In this document: in pieces, positions 37,376-46,267 of the stretch | Layout of the letters: every line of letters begins with the position of its first letter | How positions within the stretch are numbered: the first letter of the stretch is position 1 | From: Rhizobium sp. | Lineage (GTDB): Bacteria > Pseudomonadota > Alphaproteobacteria > Rhizobiales > Rhizobiaceae | Assembly (NCBI GenBank): GCA_019739215.1 | Contig: JAHHDR010000035.1 | Span: 1 to 64,000, forward strand | Length of the DNA: 64,000 bases | Direction of reading: 5' to 3' | The notes under the pieces: model-generated | The model's input: only the letters and a program-made list of their open reading frames with translations | What the model was told of the DNA's origin: nothing | The model's database searches: none | Position numbers and translations under genes: made by a program

Positions 37376-37391
37376 TTTATCAAACGGTAAA
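37376..37391. promoter_or_regulatory. RutR-type operator upstream of preT
   Basis: Reads TTTACCGTTTGATAAA on the minus strand, differing at only two positions from the pydC/rutR site TTGACCGTTTGGTAAA. Placed 54-69 bases before the preT start codon, where repression of a promoter is expected. Confidence 0.68.
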
Positions 37392-37427
37392 TTTTTGGCA
37401 CGGAGAGATTCTGCGCGGCCTGAAAAA

Positions 37428-37455
37428 CAAGAAAAGCCCGGCATTGCCGGGCTTT
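37428..37455 (-). terminator. Intrinsic terminator of the small membrane protein operon
   Basis: Perfect 10-base stem AAAGCCCGGC/GCCGGGCTTT, loop ATT. On the minus strand it is followed by a T-rich stretch (CTTTTCTTGTTTTT). It lies 27 bases after the stop of the CopD-like gene. Confidence 0.82.
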
Positions 37456-37482
37456 GGAGGTGCGTGGTCCTGAGAGGCGCGC

Positions 37483-37905
37483 TCAGAACGGCTTGATCGC
37501 CACGAGACAGATGGCAAGTGCCACGAGTACCAGCGTAATCGGACCGGAATTGACCATGAGGCCGGACGGGGTCTCGCCGGGCGAGCGGGACAGTTTGGCA
37601 AGCCGGCCGGTCTGGGCGCCATGGATGCCAGAGAGGATGAAGACGATGACGAACTTGGTTATGAACCAGCCGTCCTTGTGCGCACCCAGAAGCCACATCA
37701 GTGTGAGACCGGCGATCCAGACCAGGGCGAGCGCAGAGCCGACGAAATAGCGATTGAAGGCAAGCGCCGCAGCGTAGGTTCTTGCTGCGTCGGGACTGGT
37801 GGGGGCGACGTTGCGGAACAGGAAGCCGTTGAGCAGCATGCCGCCAACCACGACGACCATGCTGATCAGATGGACTGCCTTTATCCAGGTGTAGTAGTCG
37901 GCCAT
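37483..37905 (-). CDS. CopD/HemJ-like membrane protein
   Basis: 140 residues, four membrane helices. The N-terminal helix reads MADYYTWIKAVHLISMVVVVGGMLLN, with a histidine at position 12 as in CopD and HemJ-type proteins that may bind heme; a lysine follows in DGWFITKFVIVF. Function is uncertain. Last gene of a three-gene minus-strand cluster with a DUF3817 protein and a coiled-coil protein. Confidence 0.6.
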   Translation of the reverse strand: MADYYTWIKAVHLISMVVVVGGMLLNGFLFRNVAPTSPDAARTYAAALAFNRYFVGSALALVWIAGLTLMWLLGAHKDGWFITKFVIVFILSGIHGAQTGRLAKLSRSPGETPSGLMVNSGPITLVLVALAICLVAIKPF

Positions 37906-37917
37906 TGGGCAATTCTC

Positions 37918-38244
37918 CTATACGCCGGCGAGGGCGTCCTGACTGTGCTTGAGCAGGCGTTCGTTGATGAAGCCGGCGAGGGGTATGAAGGCGCAGAGGA
38001 TCATTCGGATCCATTCGCGGCCGCTCCAGCCGATCTGGAAGTGGGTCTGGATCAGCATCCAGATATAGAACAGGAAGGCAAGGCCGTGGACCGGTCCCAT
38101 TGCCGACACAAGCTGCGGCATGCCGAACATGTGTTTCAACGGCACGGCAACGAAGACGAGGATGGCGAGCGTCGAGGCTTCAAGGATCGAGGCGACGCGC
38201 ATGCGCCCGAGTTGTCGGCGGTCGTCCTGGGCCCGGGTCGTCAT
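37918..38244 (-). CDS. DUF3817 membrane protein
   Basis: 108 residues with three helices; the family features are the EAST-type first helix (VASILEASTLAILVFVAVPLK), GPVHGLAFLFYIWML and the end FIPLAGFINERLLK. Function unknown. Its start overlaps the stop of the upstream coiled-coil gene (ATGA), so they are coupled. Confidence 0.8.
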   Translation of the reverse strand: MTTRAQDDRRQLGRMRVASILEASTLAILVFVAVPLKHMFGMPQLVSAMGPVHGLAFLFYIWMLIQTHFQIGWSGREWIRMILCAFIPLAGFINERLLKHSQDALAGV

Positions 38245-38501
38245 TTGGTGTCCTTCAGGGCGCTTTCGATTGCGGCGATACGGTTCCTGACGTCGGCGAG
38301 TTCAGACTGGATCGAGATGAGGGCTGCGGCGATCGAGCGCTGGCCATCGCCGATGCTCTTGAGGACGAGGCGCTGTTCTTCCTCTTCCTCCAGTTCCTTC
38401 CTCGCGTTCTGCGCCCAACTGATGCCACGGATGCCCAGCAGCAGCAGGGCGACCATGATCACCAGGATCACCACCAGAAGGATGGTACCGCCGTTACTCA
38501 T
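38241..38501 (-). CDS. Small protein with membrane anchor and coiled coil
   Basis: 86 residues: an N-terminal membrane helix (residues ~5-25) followed by a charged, heptad-like region rich in Glu, Arg and Leu (KELEEEEEQRLVLKSIGDGQ, then SIQSELADVRNRIAAIESAL) that should form a cytoplasmic coiled coil. No family recognised. First gene of the three-gene cluster. Confidence 0.65.
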   Translation of the reverse strand: MSNGGTILLVVILVIMVALLLLGIRGISWAQNARKELEEEEEQRLVLKSIGDGQRSIAAALISIQSELADVRNRIAAIESALKDTK

Positions 38502-38576
38502 GTCTTGTCCTCTTCGGTCCGGTCCTGACTTCCGGGTCGCGACCGCGGCGGGATATTCGGATGAAAGTGCCTCAAG

Positions 38577-39476
38577 TCAAGAACTAAAGCTCGGCTGCGA
38601 CCTCTCGCGCTTGCGGAAGGCGCCCGGCGTCTCGCCGGTGGCGCGCTGAAAGGCTCGGGTGAAATAGGCCGGGTCGGAATAGCCAAGCTCATAGGCAATC
38701 TGCTGGATTGTCATCAGGCTGAAGACCAGGTTGCGGCGGGCCTCCGCTATCAGGCGGTCGGTGAGCAACTCATTCAGGCTCTTGCCGACGCCTGATCGGG
38801 CGATGCGGTTGAGATGGGTGACGGACAGGCCGAGTTCGCCGGCGTAAAACGCGGCGGGACGATGCTGCCTGTAATGCGCGCCGATCAGCGCGTTGAGCCG
38901 GGCGACGCGGTCGCGGGCAGAGGTTTCAGTGGGATCGTCGCCGCTGTCGATCCGGTCGGCAGCAAGCGCCAGGACGACGTCAAGGCAGGCTTCCAGAAGA
39001 GCCGCGCGGGGCGCGAAATGCAAGGCGAGCTCCTGCTCGATCCGGTCGAGCGTCGCCATCAGGTAGGTGCCCTCGGAACCGGGCTCGATCCTGAACAGCC
39101 ATGGCCGCGACATGAAACGCATCAGGCAGCCCGGACGCGCCGAGACGCGGGTGGCGAGCATGGTGATGACCTGGCCGTTCAGGTCTTGGGAGAAGCGGAA
39201 GCCGTGCACCACGCCGGGCGGCACCATGACGACGGTTCCAGCGGTGAGGCGCAGTCTTTCCCGGCCAAACACCGCGTCTCCCTCTCCGGTTCGAATCTGC
39301 AAGATCTGGTAGAAGGTTTCGTGCCGATGCTGCCGGATTTCCCAATTGTGCAGACGGCTGCGCGATTCGATCGTTTCCGCATGAATCCAGAATTCCGGTG
39401 AGCCGGCTTGCGGCTCGCCATAGAGGCCATAGGTCGGAACCCGTGCCGCGGCTGCTGGTCTCATCGCTCGATCCAT
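38577..39476 (-). CDS. pobR: AraC-family activator of pobA
   Basis: 299 residues. N-terminal cupin-like sensing domain (RQHRHETFYQILQI, VPPGVVHGFRF) and a C-terminal pair of helix-turn-helix motifs (YAGELGLSVTHLNRIAR and IQQIAYELGYSDPAYFTRAF). Divergent from pobA, as typical for AraC-type PobR, which activates pobA with 4-hydroxybenzoate. Start ATG 39476 has no clear ribosome site; ATG 39464 is an alternative. Confidence 0.85.
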   Translation of the reverse strand: MDRAMRPAAAARVPTYGLYGEPQAGSPEFWIHAETIESRSRLHNWEIRQHRHETFYQILQIRTGEGDAVFGRERLRLTAGTVVMVPPGVVHGFRFSQDLNGQVITMLATRVSARPGCLMRFMSRPWLFRIEPGSEGTYLMATLDRIEQELALHFAPRAALLEACLDVVLALAADRIDSGDDPTETSARDRVARLNALIGAHYRQHRPAAFYAGELGLSVTHLNRIARSGVGKSLNELLTDRLIAEARRNLVFSLMTIQQIAYELGYSDPAYFTRAFQRATGETPGAFRKRERSQPSFSS

Positions 39477-39486
39477 GTTCGGAAAG

Positions 39487-39511
39487 TGCAATTTCCTGGG
39501 CAGAAATTGCA
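39487..39511. promoter_or_regulatory. Inverted-repeat operator between pobR and pobA
   Basis: TGCAATTTC (39487-39495), seven bases, GAAATTGCA (39503-39511): a perfect 9-base inverted repeat in the 109-base divergent gap, 10 bases before pobR and 75 before pobA. Its position fits a PobR site, perhaps also autoregulating pobR. Confidence 0.6.
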
Positions 39512-39537
39512 TTCATTGACAATGCCTCCGGGCCTAA

Positions 39538-40752
<1,215 letters not shown>

Positions 40753-40865
40753 AACGGCCATCCAAAAAAATATGACAGTCACGGTCAACTTTAATCTTGT
40801 CTGCTTTTGTCAACTTATGTATCTGACATCTCACAACGGTGCTTCGCCGGGACGGGAGTCGACAG

Positions 40866-41267
40866 GTGGCCAAGAAAAACCAGGGGAACAAGCATTTCAA
40901 CGGCCGAGCATCGGCCGTCGAGCCGGTTCGCGAGGAGACGCCGCGGACAGGCCTCCAGGGTCGCTCGATCCTCTATGTCGGCGGCCGCGATTGCCAGGTC
41001 GCGCATCTGCGCCAGATCGCCGAGCGGCACGGCGCCGAACTCATCCATCATGACGGCGGCCTGCGAGAGGCCGTGTCGCGCATCGATACCGTGCTGCCCT
41101 CGGTCGAATGCGTCTTCTGCCCGATCGACTGTATCAGCCATGATGCCTGCTTGCGGGTGAAGACCGGTTGCAAGAAGACGGGGACGAGCTTCATCCCGCT
41201 TCGCAACGGGTCCAAGTCGAGCTTCGAGCGGGCGATGCAGGCATTGAGCGAAAGGGCGACGCAGTGA
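40866..41267 (+). CDS. DUF2325 domain protein
   Basis: 133 residues from a GTG with GGGAG seven bases upstream. The N-terminal ~35 residues are basic and variable. The core reads SILYVGGRDCQVAHLRQIAE, HHDGGL and the cysteine-containing FCPIDCISHDACLRVKTGCKK, which characterises DUF2325. Conserved cysteines suggest metal binding. Function unknown. Followed with an overlapping start by a small protein gene. Confidence 0.8.
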   Translation: MAKKNQGNKHFNGRASAVEPVREETPRTGLQGRSILYVGGRDCQVAHLRQIAERHGAELIHHDGGLREAVSRIDTVLPSVECVFCPIDCISHDACLRVKTGCKKTGTSFIPLRNGSKSSFERAMQALSERATQ

Positions 41268-41524
41268 CGAGGATTACCGGAGACGACTTCATGCTGATCG
41301 GGCTGCACAAGATGGCGGCCGAGCGCGGCGACGGGCTGATCCCGGAAATGCTCGATGTGCTCAGGCGCAGCAGGGAGGCACGCGCCGACGGATTTGACGA
41401 GAGCGCCGATCTCGTGCAGTTTTCCGGGCGCGAGGCAGAGCCTGGGATAGCCGCTCACCCAGCGTCGAACGAGAACAACGTCATCGCATTCCCGATTGCA
41501 AAACGGCGGGTGATGCGCCGCTGA
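41264..41524 (+). CDS. Small protein coupled to the DUF2325 gene
   Basis: 86 residues from GTG 41264, which overlaps the preceding stop (GTGA). Begins VTRITGDDFMLIGLHKMAAE and ends with a basic tail AFPIAKRRVMRR. The segment is helical and acidic in the middle. I do not recognise a family; the overlap suggests that it acts with the DUF2325 protein. Confidence 0.6.
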   Translation: MTRITGDDFMLIGLHKMAAERGDGLIPEMLDVLRRSREARADGFDESADLVQFSGREAEPGIAAHPASNENNVIAFPIAKRRVMRR

Positions 41525-41548
41525 AGTTTCTGGCCGGGAGGATCTCCG

Positions 41549-41863
41549 ATGTATGTTGCCATGAACCGTTTCAAGGTGGCCGAAGGCCATGAGGCGGAGT
41601 TCGAAGACGTCTGGAAAAACCGGGATTCGAGCCTCGACCAGATCGCCGGCTTCGTCGAGTTCCGGCTGCTCAAGGGCAAGACTTATCCGGATGAGGGCTA
41701 CACGCTCTACGCCTCGCATACATTCTGGAAGACCGAAGAGGATTTCCAAGCCTGGACCCGGTCCGAGGCGTTCCGCGAGGCGCACAGACACGCCGGCGGC
41801 AGCCGCCATCTCTACAAGGGACCGCCTGTCTTCGAGGGCTTCAATACAGTCGTTGGCGAATGA
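41549..41863 (+). CDS. Heme-degrading monooxygenase-like (ABM/IsdG family) protein
   Basis: 104 residues, one ferredoxin-like ABM domain. Starts MYVAMNRFKVAEGHEAEFE and holds YASHTFWKTEEDFQAW and SEAFREAHRHAG. The asparagine near residue 6, the tryptophans in the FW/AW stretch and the histidine near 80 match the Asn-Trp-His triad of IsdG-type heme oxygenases in order, so iron release from heme is possible. A general ABM role is the alternative. Confidence 0.7.
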   Translation: MYVAMNRFKVAEGHEAEFEDVWKNRDSSLDQIAGFVEFRLLKGKTYPDEGYTLYASHTFWKTEEDFQAWTRSEAFREAHRHAGGSRHLYKGPPVFEGFNTVVGE

Positions 41864-42240
41864 CTCGCGCGCTGACCGAGGATGACGTCGTCGAGGTCCT
41901 GCCGATCCTGCCGTCTCTTTCGATAGCGGAGACGCGCGATTTCTATCGCGACCGTCTGGGCTTCGACGAGATCGTCCACGAAGACAAGGAATATCTCATC
42001 ATCCGCCGACTGTTCGTCGGGCGGCGCATGGAACTTCACTTCTGGCGGACGGACGACCGGAAGATCTGCGAGGTTTCTGCGGTCTACATCCGCGGTGGCG
42101 GCATCGATGCGCTGCATGCGGAGTTGACCGAGCGCGGGGCTGAGAAGCTCTCACCGATGACGGCCCGGCCCTGGGGCATGGAAGAATTCTATGTCTGGGA
42201 CCCGCACGGCAATCTGCTGAAATTCGGGCGCAACGCGTGA
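41860..42240 (+). CDS. VOC (glyoxalase/bleomycin resistance) family protein
   Basis: 126 residues, two beta-alpha-beta-beta-beta modules: ILPSLSIAETRDFYRDRLGF at the start and EEFYVWDPHGNLLKFG at the end, typical of bleomycin-binding-like VOC proteins. Start overlaps the previous stop (ATGA). Catalytic role unclear; binding-type members confer drug tolerance by sequestration. Confidence 0.82.
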   Translation: MTRALTEDDVVEVLPILPSLSIAETRDFYRDRLGFDEIVHEDKEYLIIRRLFVGRRMELHFWRTDDRKICEVSAVYIRGGGIDALHAELTERGAEKLSPMTARPWGMEEFYVWDPHGNLLKFGRNA

Positions 42241-42246
42241 CGTCCG

Positions 42247-42615
42247 TCAGCGCCGGAACAGGGCGCCGGCTGCGATCGCGATCCACCCCAGGATCATCAT
42301 CGTCCCACCCGTGGGCGCCGACATTGGAAAGAGCCCGTGGCCGAAGCGGGACCGGAAGACAAGGTCGCCGGCGAACAGCAGGCAGCCGATCCCGATGAGG
42401 GCGCTTGCGACCAAAGCCGTACGTATCCGTTCCCATCCGATCGAGAGGGCGAGCAGGGCAGGGGCCTGCGCCATGCAGGCGGTGGCCGCGGCGCTGTAGA
42501 GATGCGTGTCGCTGCCATGGGCCGCCATGGCGGAGAGAATGACGCCCGAGGCGCCGATGAGACCGGCAAGGAAGAGCGCCAGGCGAGCGAAGAGCGGGCT
42601 GTCCATCCTGTTCAT
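42247..42615 (-). CDS. DUF423 membrane protein
   Basis: 122 residues with four helices and the family pattern LAGLIGASGVILSAMAAHG near the start and MSAPTGGTMMILGWIAIAAG at the end. Function unknown. Its start overlaps the stop of the haemoglobin gene (ATGA), so they are co-translated. Confidence 0.85.
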   Translation of the reverse strand: MNRMDSPLFARLALFLAGLIGASGVILSAMAAHGSDTHLYSAAATACMAQAPALLALSIGWERIRTALVASALIGIGCLLFAGDLVFRSRFGHGLFPMSAPTGGTMMILGWIAIAAGALFRR

Positions 42616-43013
42616 GCCTGGCCCTCCTCCTTGTTCTGCATATGGAAGGCCAACCTTTCGATCGGCGCCCAGATGATCTCGCGCAGTTTCGGATGATCGA
42701 TGGTCTCATCCATGGCGCGGCGGAAACAGAGGATCCATTCGTCGCGCTCGGTGGGGCCGATGGCGGCGCCGAAATGCCGCGAACGCAATCGCGGATGGCC
42801 GTATTTCTCGACATAGACGGGCGGGCCGCCGAGATAGCCGGTGAGGTATTCGTAGAGCTTGCGTTCGGAGCCTTCGAGGCTCGGCGGATGGACCGCGCGG
42901 CAGTTCCGCGCTTCCGGCAGGGTGTCCATCAGGTCGTAGAAGCGGCGCGTCAGCCTGCGCACCGTCTCGTCGCCGCCAATGGCCTCGTAAAGGGTGATCG
43001 TTTCCTCGGTCAT
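42612..43013 (-). CDS. Group II truncated haemoglobin
   Basis: 133 residues: TLYEAIGGDETVRRLTRRFY, PLEGSERKLYEYLTGYLGGP-like segment and YVEKYGHPRLRSRHFGAAIG with the proximal histidine, then RDEWILCFRRAMDE with the distal-site tryptophan of group II globins. Binds O2 or NO; likely NO detoxification or oxygen handling. ATG at 43013 has a poor ribosome site; a GTG at 43034 is possible. Overlaps the DUF423 gene. Confidence 0.88.
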   Translation of the reverse strand: MTEETITLYEAIGGDETVRRLTRRFYDLMDTLPEARNCRAVHPPSLEGSERKLYEYLTGYLGGPPVYVEKYGHPRLRSRHFGAAIGPTERDEWILCFRRAMDETIDHPKLREIIWAPIERLAFHMQNKEEGQA

Positions 43014-43052
43014 GGCCGAGCTATGCGCACTCACCCCGGCGCCGTCAATGCG

Positions 43053-44102
43053 TCAAAGCGCTCGATTGCTTTCGAGCAGCGTGAAGGTGTCGCTCTCGCC
43101 CTCGACCAGTTCCAGTGGCCAGACTTTTCGAGTCACGCCCTGCGGATAGAGCTTGGCGTATTCCGGCATGGTGGCAAGCAGCGCTTCGGCCAGCGCCTCG
43201 CCGAGGTCGCGGAGCGAGAGCTGGAAGCAGGTGAGGCGGGGGGAGAGGAAGTCGGAGTTCGGACTCCTGGGGCCGATGACGGCGATGTCGCGTCCCGGGC
43301 GGATGCCGGCTTCCATCAGGCCGCGGTAGAAGCCGATGGTGTTGGTCTCATTGACCAGCACGGCTGCGGTCGGCCGCTCCGGCAAAGCCAGCAGCTTGCG
43401 CGCGATCTGGTAGCCGCCCGCCTCGTTCGGCGTGGAGCTGAATACGAGTTCGTCGCCGAGGGACAGGCCATAGCCGCCCAGCACTTCACGACAGCGGTCG
43501 ACGAAGATGTAGCCAAGATTGGTGTCGTCATGCGGCCGCGTCACCGCGATGCGGCGATGGCCGCGGGCGACGAGCCGGTCGATGGAGGCCTGAGCCATGC
43601 CTTCGAAATCGAGGTCGAGCCAGGCCTGGCCGACGTCGGTCAGGCTTCGACCGAGGGCGACGAAAGGGATCTTGCGCTTGGCAAGGAACTCGATGCGGGG
43701 ATCGTGGCGGCGGGTGGCCGAGATGATCAGGCCATCGGCGAAGCCGCGCGCCACCATGCGGCGGAGGTAGTCGTGCGGGTCCTCTTCGGACGAGCACAGC
43801 AGCGCGACCAGATCGAGCTTGTGGCGGGCGAACACGGCCTGCACGCCATCGAAGACGCTCATGAAGAAGGTGTCGCCCTGGCCGGTGATCTCGGAACCGG
43901 TCTGCATCATGAAGCCGATCACCCCGGTCTTGCCCTTGCGCAGGGCCCGGCCGGCTTGGTTGGCGACATAGCCGAGTTCCTCGGCTGCCTCCAGTACGCG
44001 CTTGCGGGTCTCCGGGTTGACGTCGGGCTTTCCGTTCAGCGCGCGGGAAACCGTGCCGATCGAGATGTCGAGATGCTGAGCAAGACGCTTTATGCCCTTC
44101 AT
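43053..44102 (-). CDS. LacI-family repressor of the sugar operon
   Basis: 349 residues. N-terminal helix-turn-helix and hinge, GIKRLAQHLDISIGTVSRAL then NGKPDVNPETRKRVLEAAEE, followed by a periplasmic-binding-like sensing domain (LGYVANQAGRALRKGKTGVI onward). Divergent from the dehydrogenase/isomerase/ABC operon, with a palindromic site between. It most likely represses that operon until a sugar or its keto form is present. ATG at 44102, GAGACC upstream. Confidence 0.88.
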   Translation of the reverse strand: MKGIKRLAQHLDISIGTVSRALNGKPDVNPETRKRVLEAAEELGYVANQAGRALRKGKTGVIGFMMQTGSEITGQGDTFFMSVFDGVQAVFARHKLDLVALLCSSEEDPHDYLRRMVARGFADGLIISATRRHDPRIEFLAKRKIPFVALGRSLTDVGQAWLDLDFEGMAQASIDRLVARGHRRIAVTRPHDDTNLGYIFVDRCREVLGGYGLSLGDELVFSSTPNEAGGYQIARKLLALPERPTAAVLVNETNTIGFYRGLMEAGIRPGRDIAVIGPRSPNSDFLSPRLTCFQLSLRDLGEALAEALLATMPEYAKLYPQGVTRKVWPLELVEGESDTFTLLESNRAL

Positions 44103-44176
44103 TTTACTGGTCTCTCGCGCAAATTCCGTCCTCCCGAAATCGTCTATTGACACAGATAGCATAGTCCGCATAGTTT

Positions 44177-44190
44177 CGTAAACGTTTACG
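44177..44190. promoter_or_regulatory. LacI-type operator upstream of the sugar operon
   Basis: CGTAAACGTTTACG is a perfect 14-base palindrome with the central CG typical of LacI-family sites. It lies between the divergent regulator (75 bases away) and the first dehydrogenase gene (37 bases). Confidence 0.75.
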
Positions 44191-44227
44191 GAACGTGTTT
44201 CCGATTGTGCAGCCTGGGAGGGGCGAC

Positions 44228-45265
44228 GTGCAGAAGACTGCTGTCATATGCGGCTGCGGCTCGATGGCCAGGGGATGGCTGAAGGCGATTTCCGACCACA
44301 CGGATCTCGCGTCGAGGGTGAAGATCGTCGGACTTGTCGATCTCGATCCCACCACCGCTCGCAAGCTTGCCGAACAATGTGGCCTCGGTGACATTCCGAT
44401 CTTCCAGGATCTCGACCAGGCGCTGACCGAGCTCAAGCCGGATCTTCTCTTCGATATCGTCATACCCGCCGCCCGCCTTGCCGTCGTCGAGACCGGCCTG
44501 CGCCATGGCTGCCATGTTCTCTCCGAAAAACCGATGGCGAGCTCGCTTGCCGAAGGCCGCGTGCTGATCGAGAAGGCACAGGTGGCCGGCCGCATTCATG
44601 CCGTGGTGCAGAACCGCCGCTATATCTCCGGCGTCCGGCGCCTGCGTGCCTTCATCGAGAGCGGCGCGATCGGCGCGCTCACCGGACTTCATGCCGATTT
44701 CTTCATCGGTGCCCATTTCGGCGGCTTCCGCGAGGACATGGACAATGTCCTGCTGCTCGACATGGCGATCCATACATTCGATGCGGCGCGCTTCATGTCG
44801 GCCAAGGTGCCGGAAGCGGTCTATTGCCACGAGACCAATCCTGAGGGTTCTTGGTACCGCACCGGCGCCTCGGCGTTTGCGATTTTCGAGATGAGCGATG
44901 CCGTGCGCTTCACCTATCGCGGCTCATGGTGCGCGGAGGGTGCGAATACGAGCTGGGAAAGCCAGTGGCGCATCAACGGCACGCGGGGCACTGTCCTCTG
45001 GGACGGAGCGGAGAGGTTCGACGCCCATCGCGTGGCAGCCGACGAGGGCTTCCTTCGCGACCAGCAGGCGGTTTCTGTGCCTGCGATCGTAAACGTTTCT
45101 GAAACGGAAGGGCACGCCTCGGTGATCCGGGCGTTCCTCGAGGCGATTGCTGAGGGCAGGGCGCCGGAGACGGGTGCCGAAGACAATATCCGCAGTCTGG
45201 CCATGGTGATGGGCGCGATCGAAAGCGCTCGTACCGGCCAGCGCGTCATGATCAGGGAAGGGTGA
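44228..45265 (+). CDS. Gfo/Idh/MocA-family dehydrogenase 1
   Basis: 345 residues from GTG 44228 (CTGGGAGGGGCGAC upstream). NAD(P)-binding N-terminal domain (AVICGCGSMARGWLKAI), the family motif HVLSEKPMA near residue 100, and a C-terminal alpha/beta domain with the catalytic-region stretch LLLDMAIHTFDAARF. Oxidises a hydroxyl of a sugar or cyclitol. First gene of the operon; next is a TIM-barrel isomerase 4 bases on. Confidence 0.88.
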   Translation: MQKTAVICGCGSMARGWLKAISDHTDLASRVKIVGLVDLDPTTARKLAEQCGLGDIPIFQDLDQALTELKPDLLFDIVIPAARLAVVETGLRHGCHVLSEKPMASSLAEGRVLIEKAQVAGRIHAVVQNRRYISGVRRLRAFIESGAIGALTGLHADFFIGAHFGGFREDMDNVLLLDMAIHTFDAARFMSAKVPEAVYCHETNPEGSWYRTGASAFAIFEMSDAVRFTYRGSWCAEGANTSWESQWRINGTRGTVLWDGAERFDAHRVAADEGFLRDQQAVSVPAIVNVSETEGHASVIRAFLEAIAEGRAPETGAEDNIRSLAMVMGAIESARTGQRVMIREG

Positions 45266-45269
45266 AAGA

Positions 45270-46172
45270 GTGAGCAATCCGGCTAAGGCAATCCGCATCG
45301 GCACGATGGTCAGCGCGAGCGGCGGCGAGGCGGCAAGCCGCATCGGCAGGATCGCCGACATGGGCTTCGAGAGTTTCGAGCCCTTTTTCTGGCAGACCAC
45401 GAACGGCCAGGACCTTGCCGAACTGGGCAAGCGCTGTGTCGAGGCGATCGGCGACCGCGACATCACCATCTCGACGCTCGGCATGTTCGGCAATCCCCTC
45501 GAGTGCGAGGCGCTCGATCTGCAGACCCTCGAGGGCTGGAAGGTGTGTATCGACAACGCCCATCATTTCGGAGCGACCTGCGTCGCCGGCTTCACCGGCC
45601 GCGTCCGCGGCAAGCCGCTACCGGACAGCTTGCCGCGCTACAAGGAGATCTGGACCGACCTCGCCAAGCGCGCCGCCGACAAGGGCGTGAAGATCGCCTT
45701 CGAGAACTGCGCCATGGATGGCAACTGGCAGACCGGGGACTGGAACATTGCCCACAACCCCGATGCCTGGGAGCTGATCTTCAACGCAACGCCCGACGAC
45801 CATATCGGCCTCGAATGGGAGCCGTGCCACCAGATGGTCTACCTGATCGATCCGATCCCGCAGATCCGCAAATGGGCGCCGAAGATTTTCCACGTCCACG
45901 GCAAGGACGCGACGATCCGCTGGGACGTGATCCGCGAGCACGGCATCTTTGGCCGCGAGAAGTTCGTCTTCATGCGCACGCCGGGCTTCGGTGACACAAA
46001 CTGGACCGATGTGATTTCCGAACTCCGGCTCGCCGGCTGGACCGGCTCGATCGACATTGAGGGCTGGCACGATCCGGTCTATCGCGATGCGCTGGAAATG
46101 ACCGGCCAGGTCCATGGCCTCAACTATCTGAAAAATTGCCGGGGCGGCGATTTTGTTGCCGATCCGCAATGA
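45270..46172 (+). CDS. TIM-barrel sugar isomerase/epimerase (AP endonuclease 2 family)
   Basis: 300 residues. Barrel with metal-ligand segments IAFENCAMDG, GLEWEPCHQM, FHVHGKDATI and SIDIEGWHDP, matching xylose isomerase-like/IolE-type enzymes. GTG start at 45270 with GGAAGGGTGAAAGA upstream. With the dehydrogenase it could interconvert keto-sugars, as described for 3-keto-glycoside catabolism; this is inference. Confidence 0.85.
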   Translation: MSNPAKAIRIGTMVSASGGEAASRIGRIADMGFESFEPFFWQTTNGQDLAELGKRCVEAIGDRDITISTLGMFGNPLECEALDLQTLEGWKVCIDNAHHFGATCVAGFTGRVRGKPLPDSLPRYKEIWTDLAKRAADKGVKIAFENCAMDGNWQTGDWNIAHNPDAWELIFNATPDDHIGLEWEPCHQMVYLIDPIPQIRKWAPKIFHVHGKDATIRWDVIREHGIFGREKFVFMRTPGFGDTNWTDVISELRLAGWTGSIDIEGWHDPVYRDALEMTGQVHGLNYLKNCRGGDFVADPQ

Positions 46173-46267
46173 GCAACCTATTCTGCCCAGTCGCCAGGGA
46201 GGAGACCCGGTTGTCAGGCAGAGCCAGAGTTTTTTGGGCGGCGCTGCCGCATTTTGGGAGGAGAAAC

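Noticed and set aside
42642..44150. A 502-residue open frame opposite the haemoglobin and LacI genes
   Set aside because: The minus-strand genes have clear family motifs; this frame has none.
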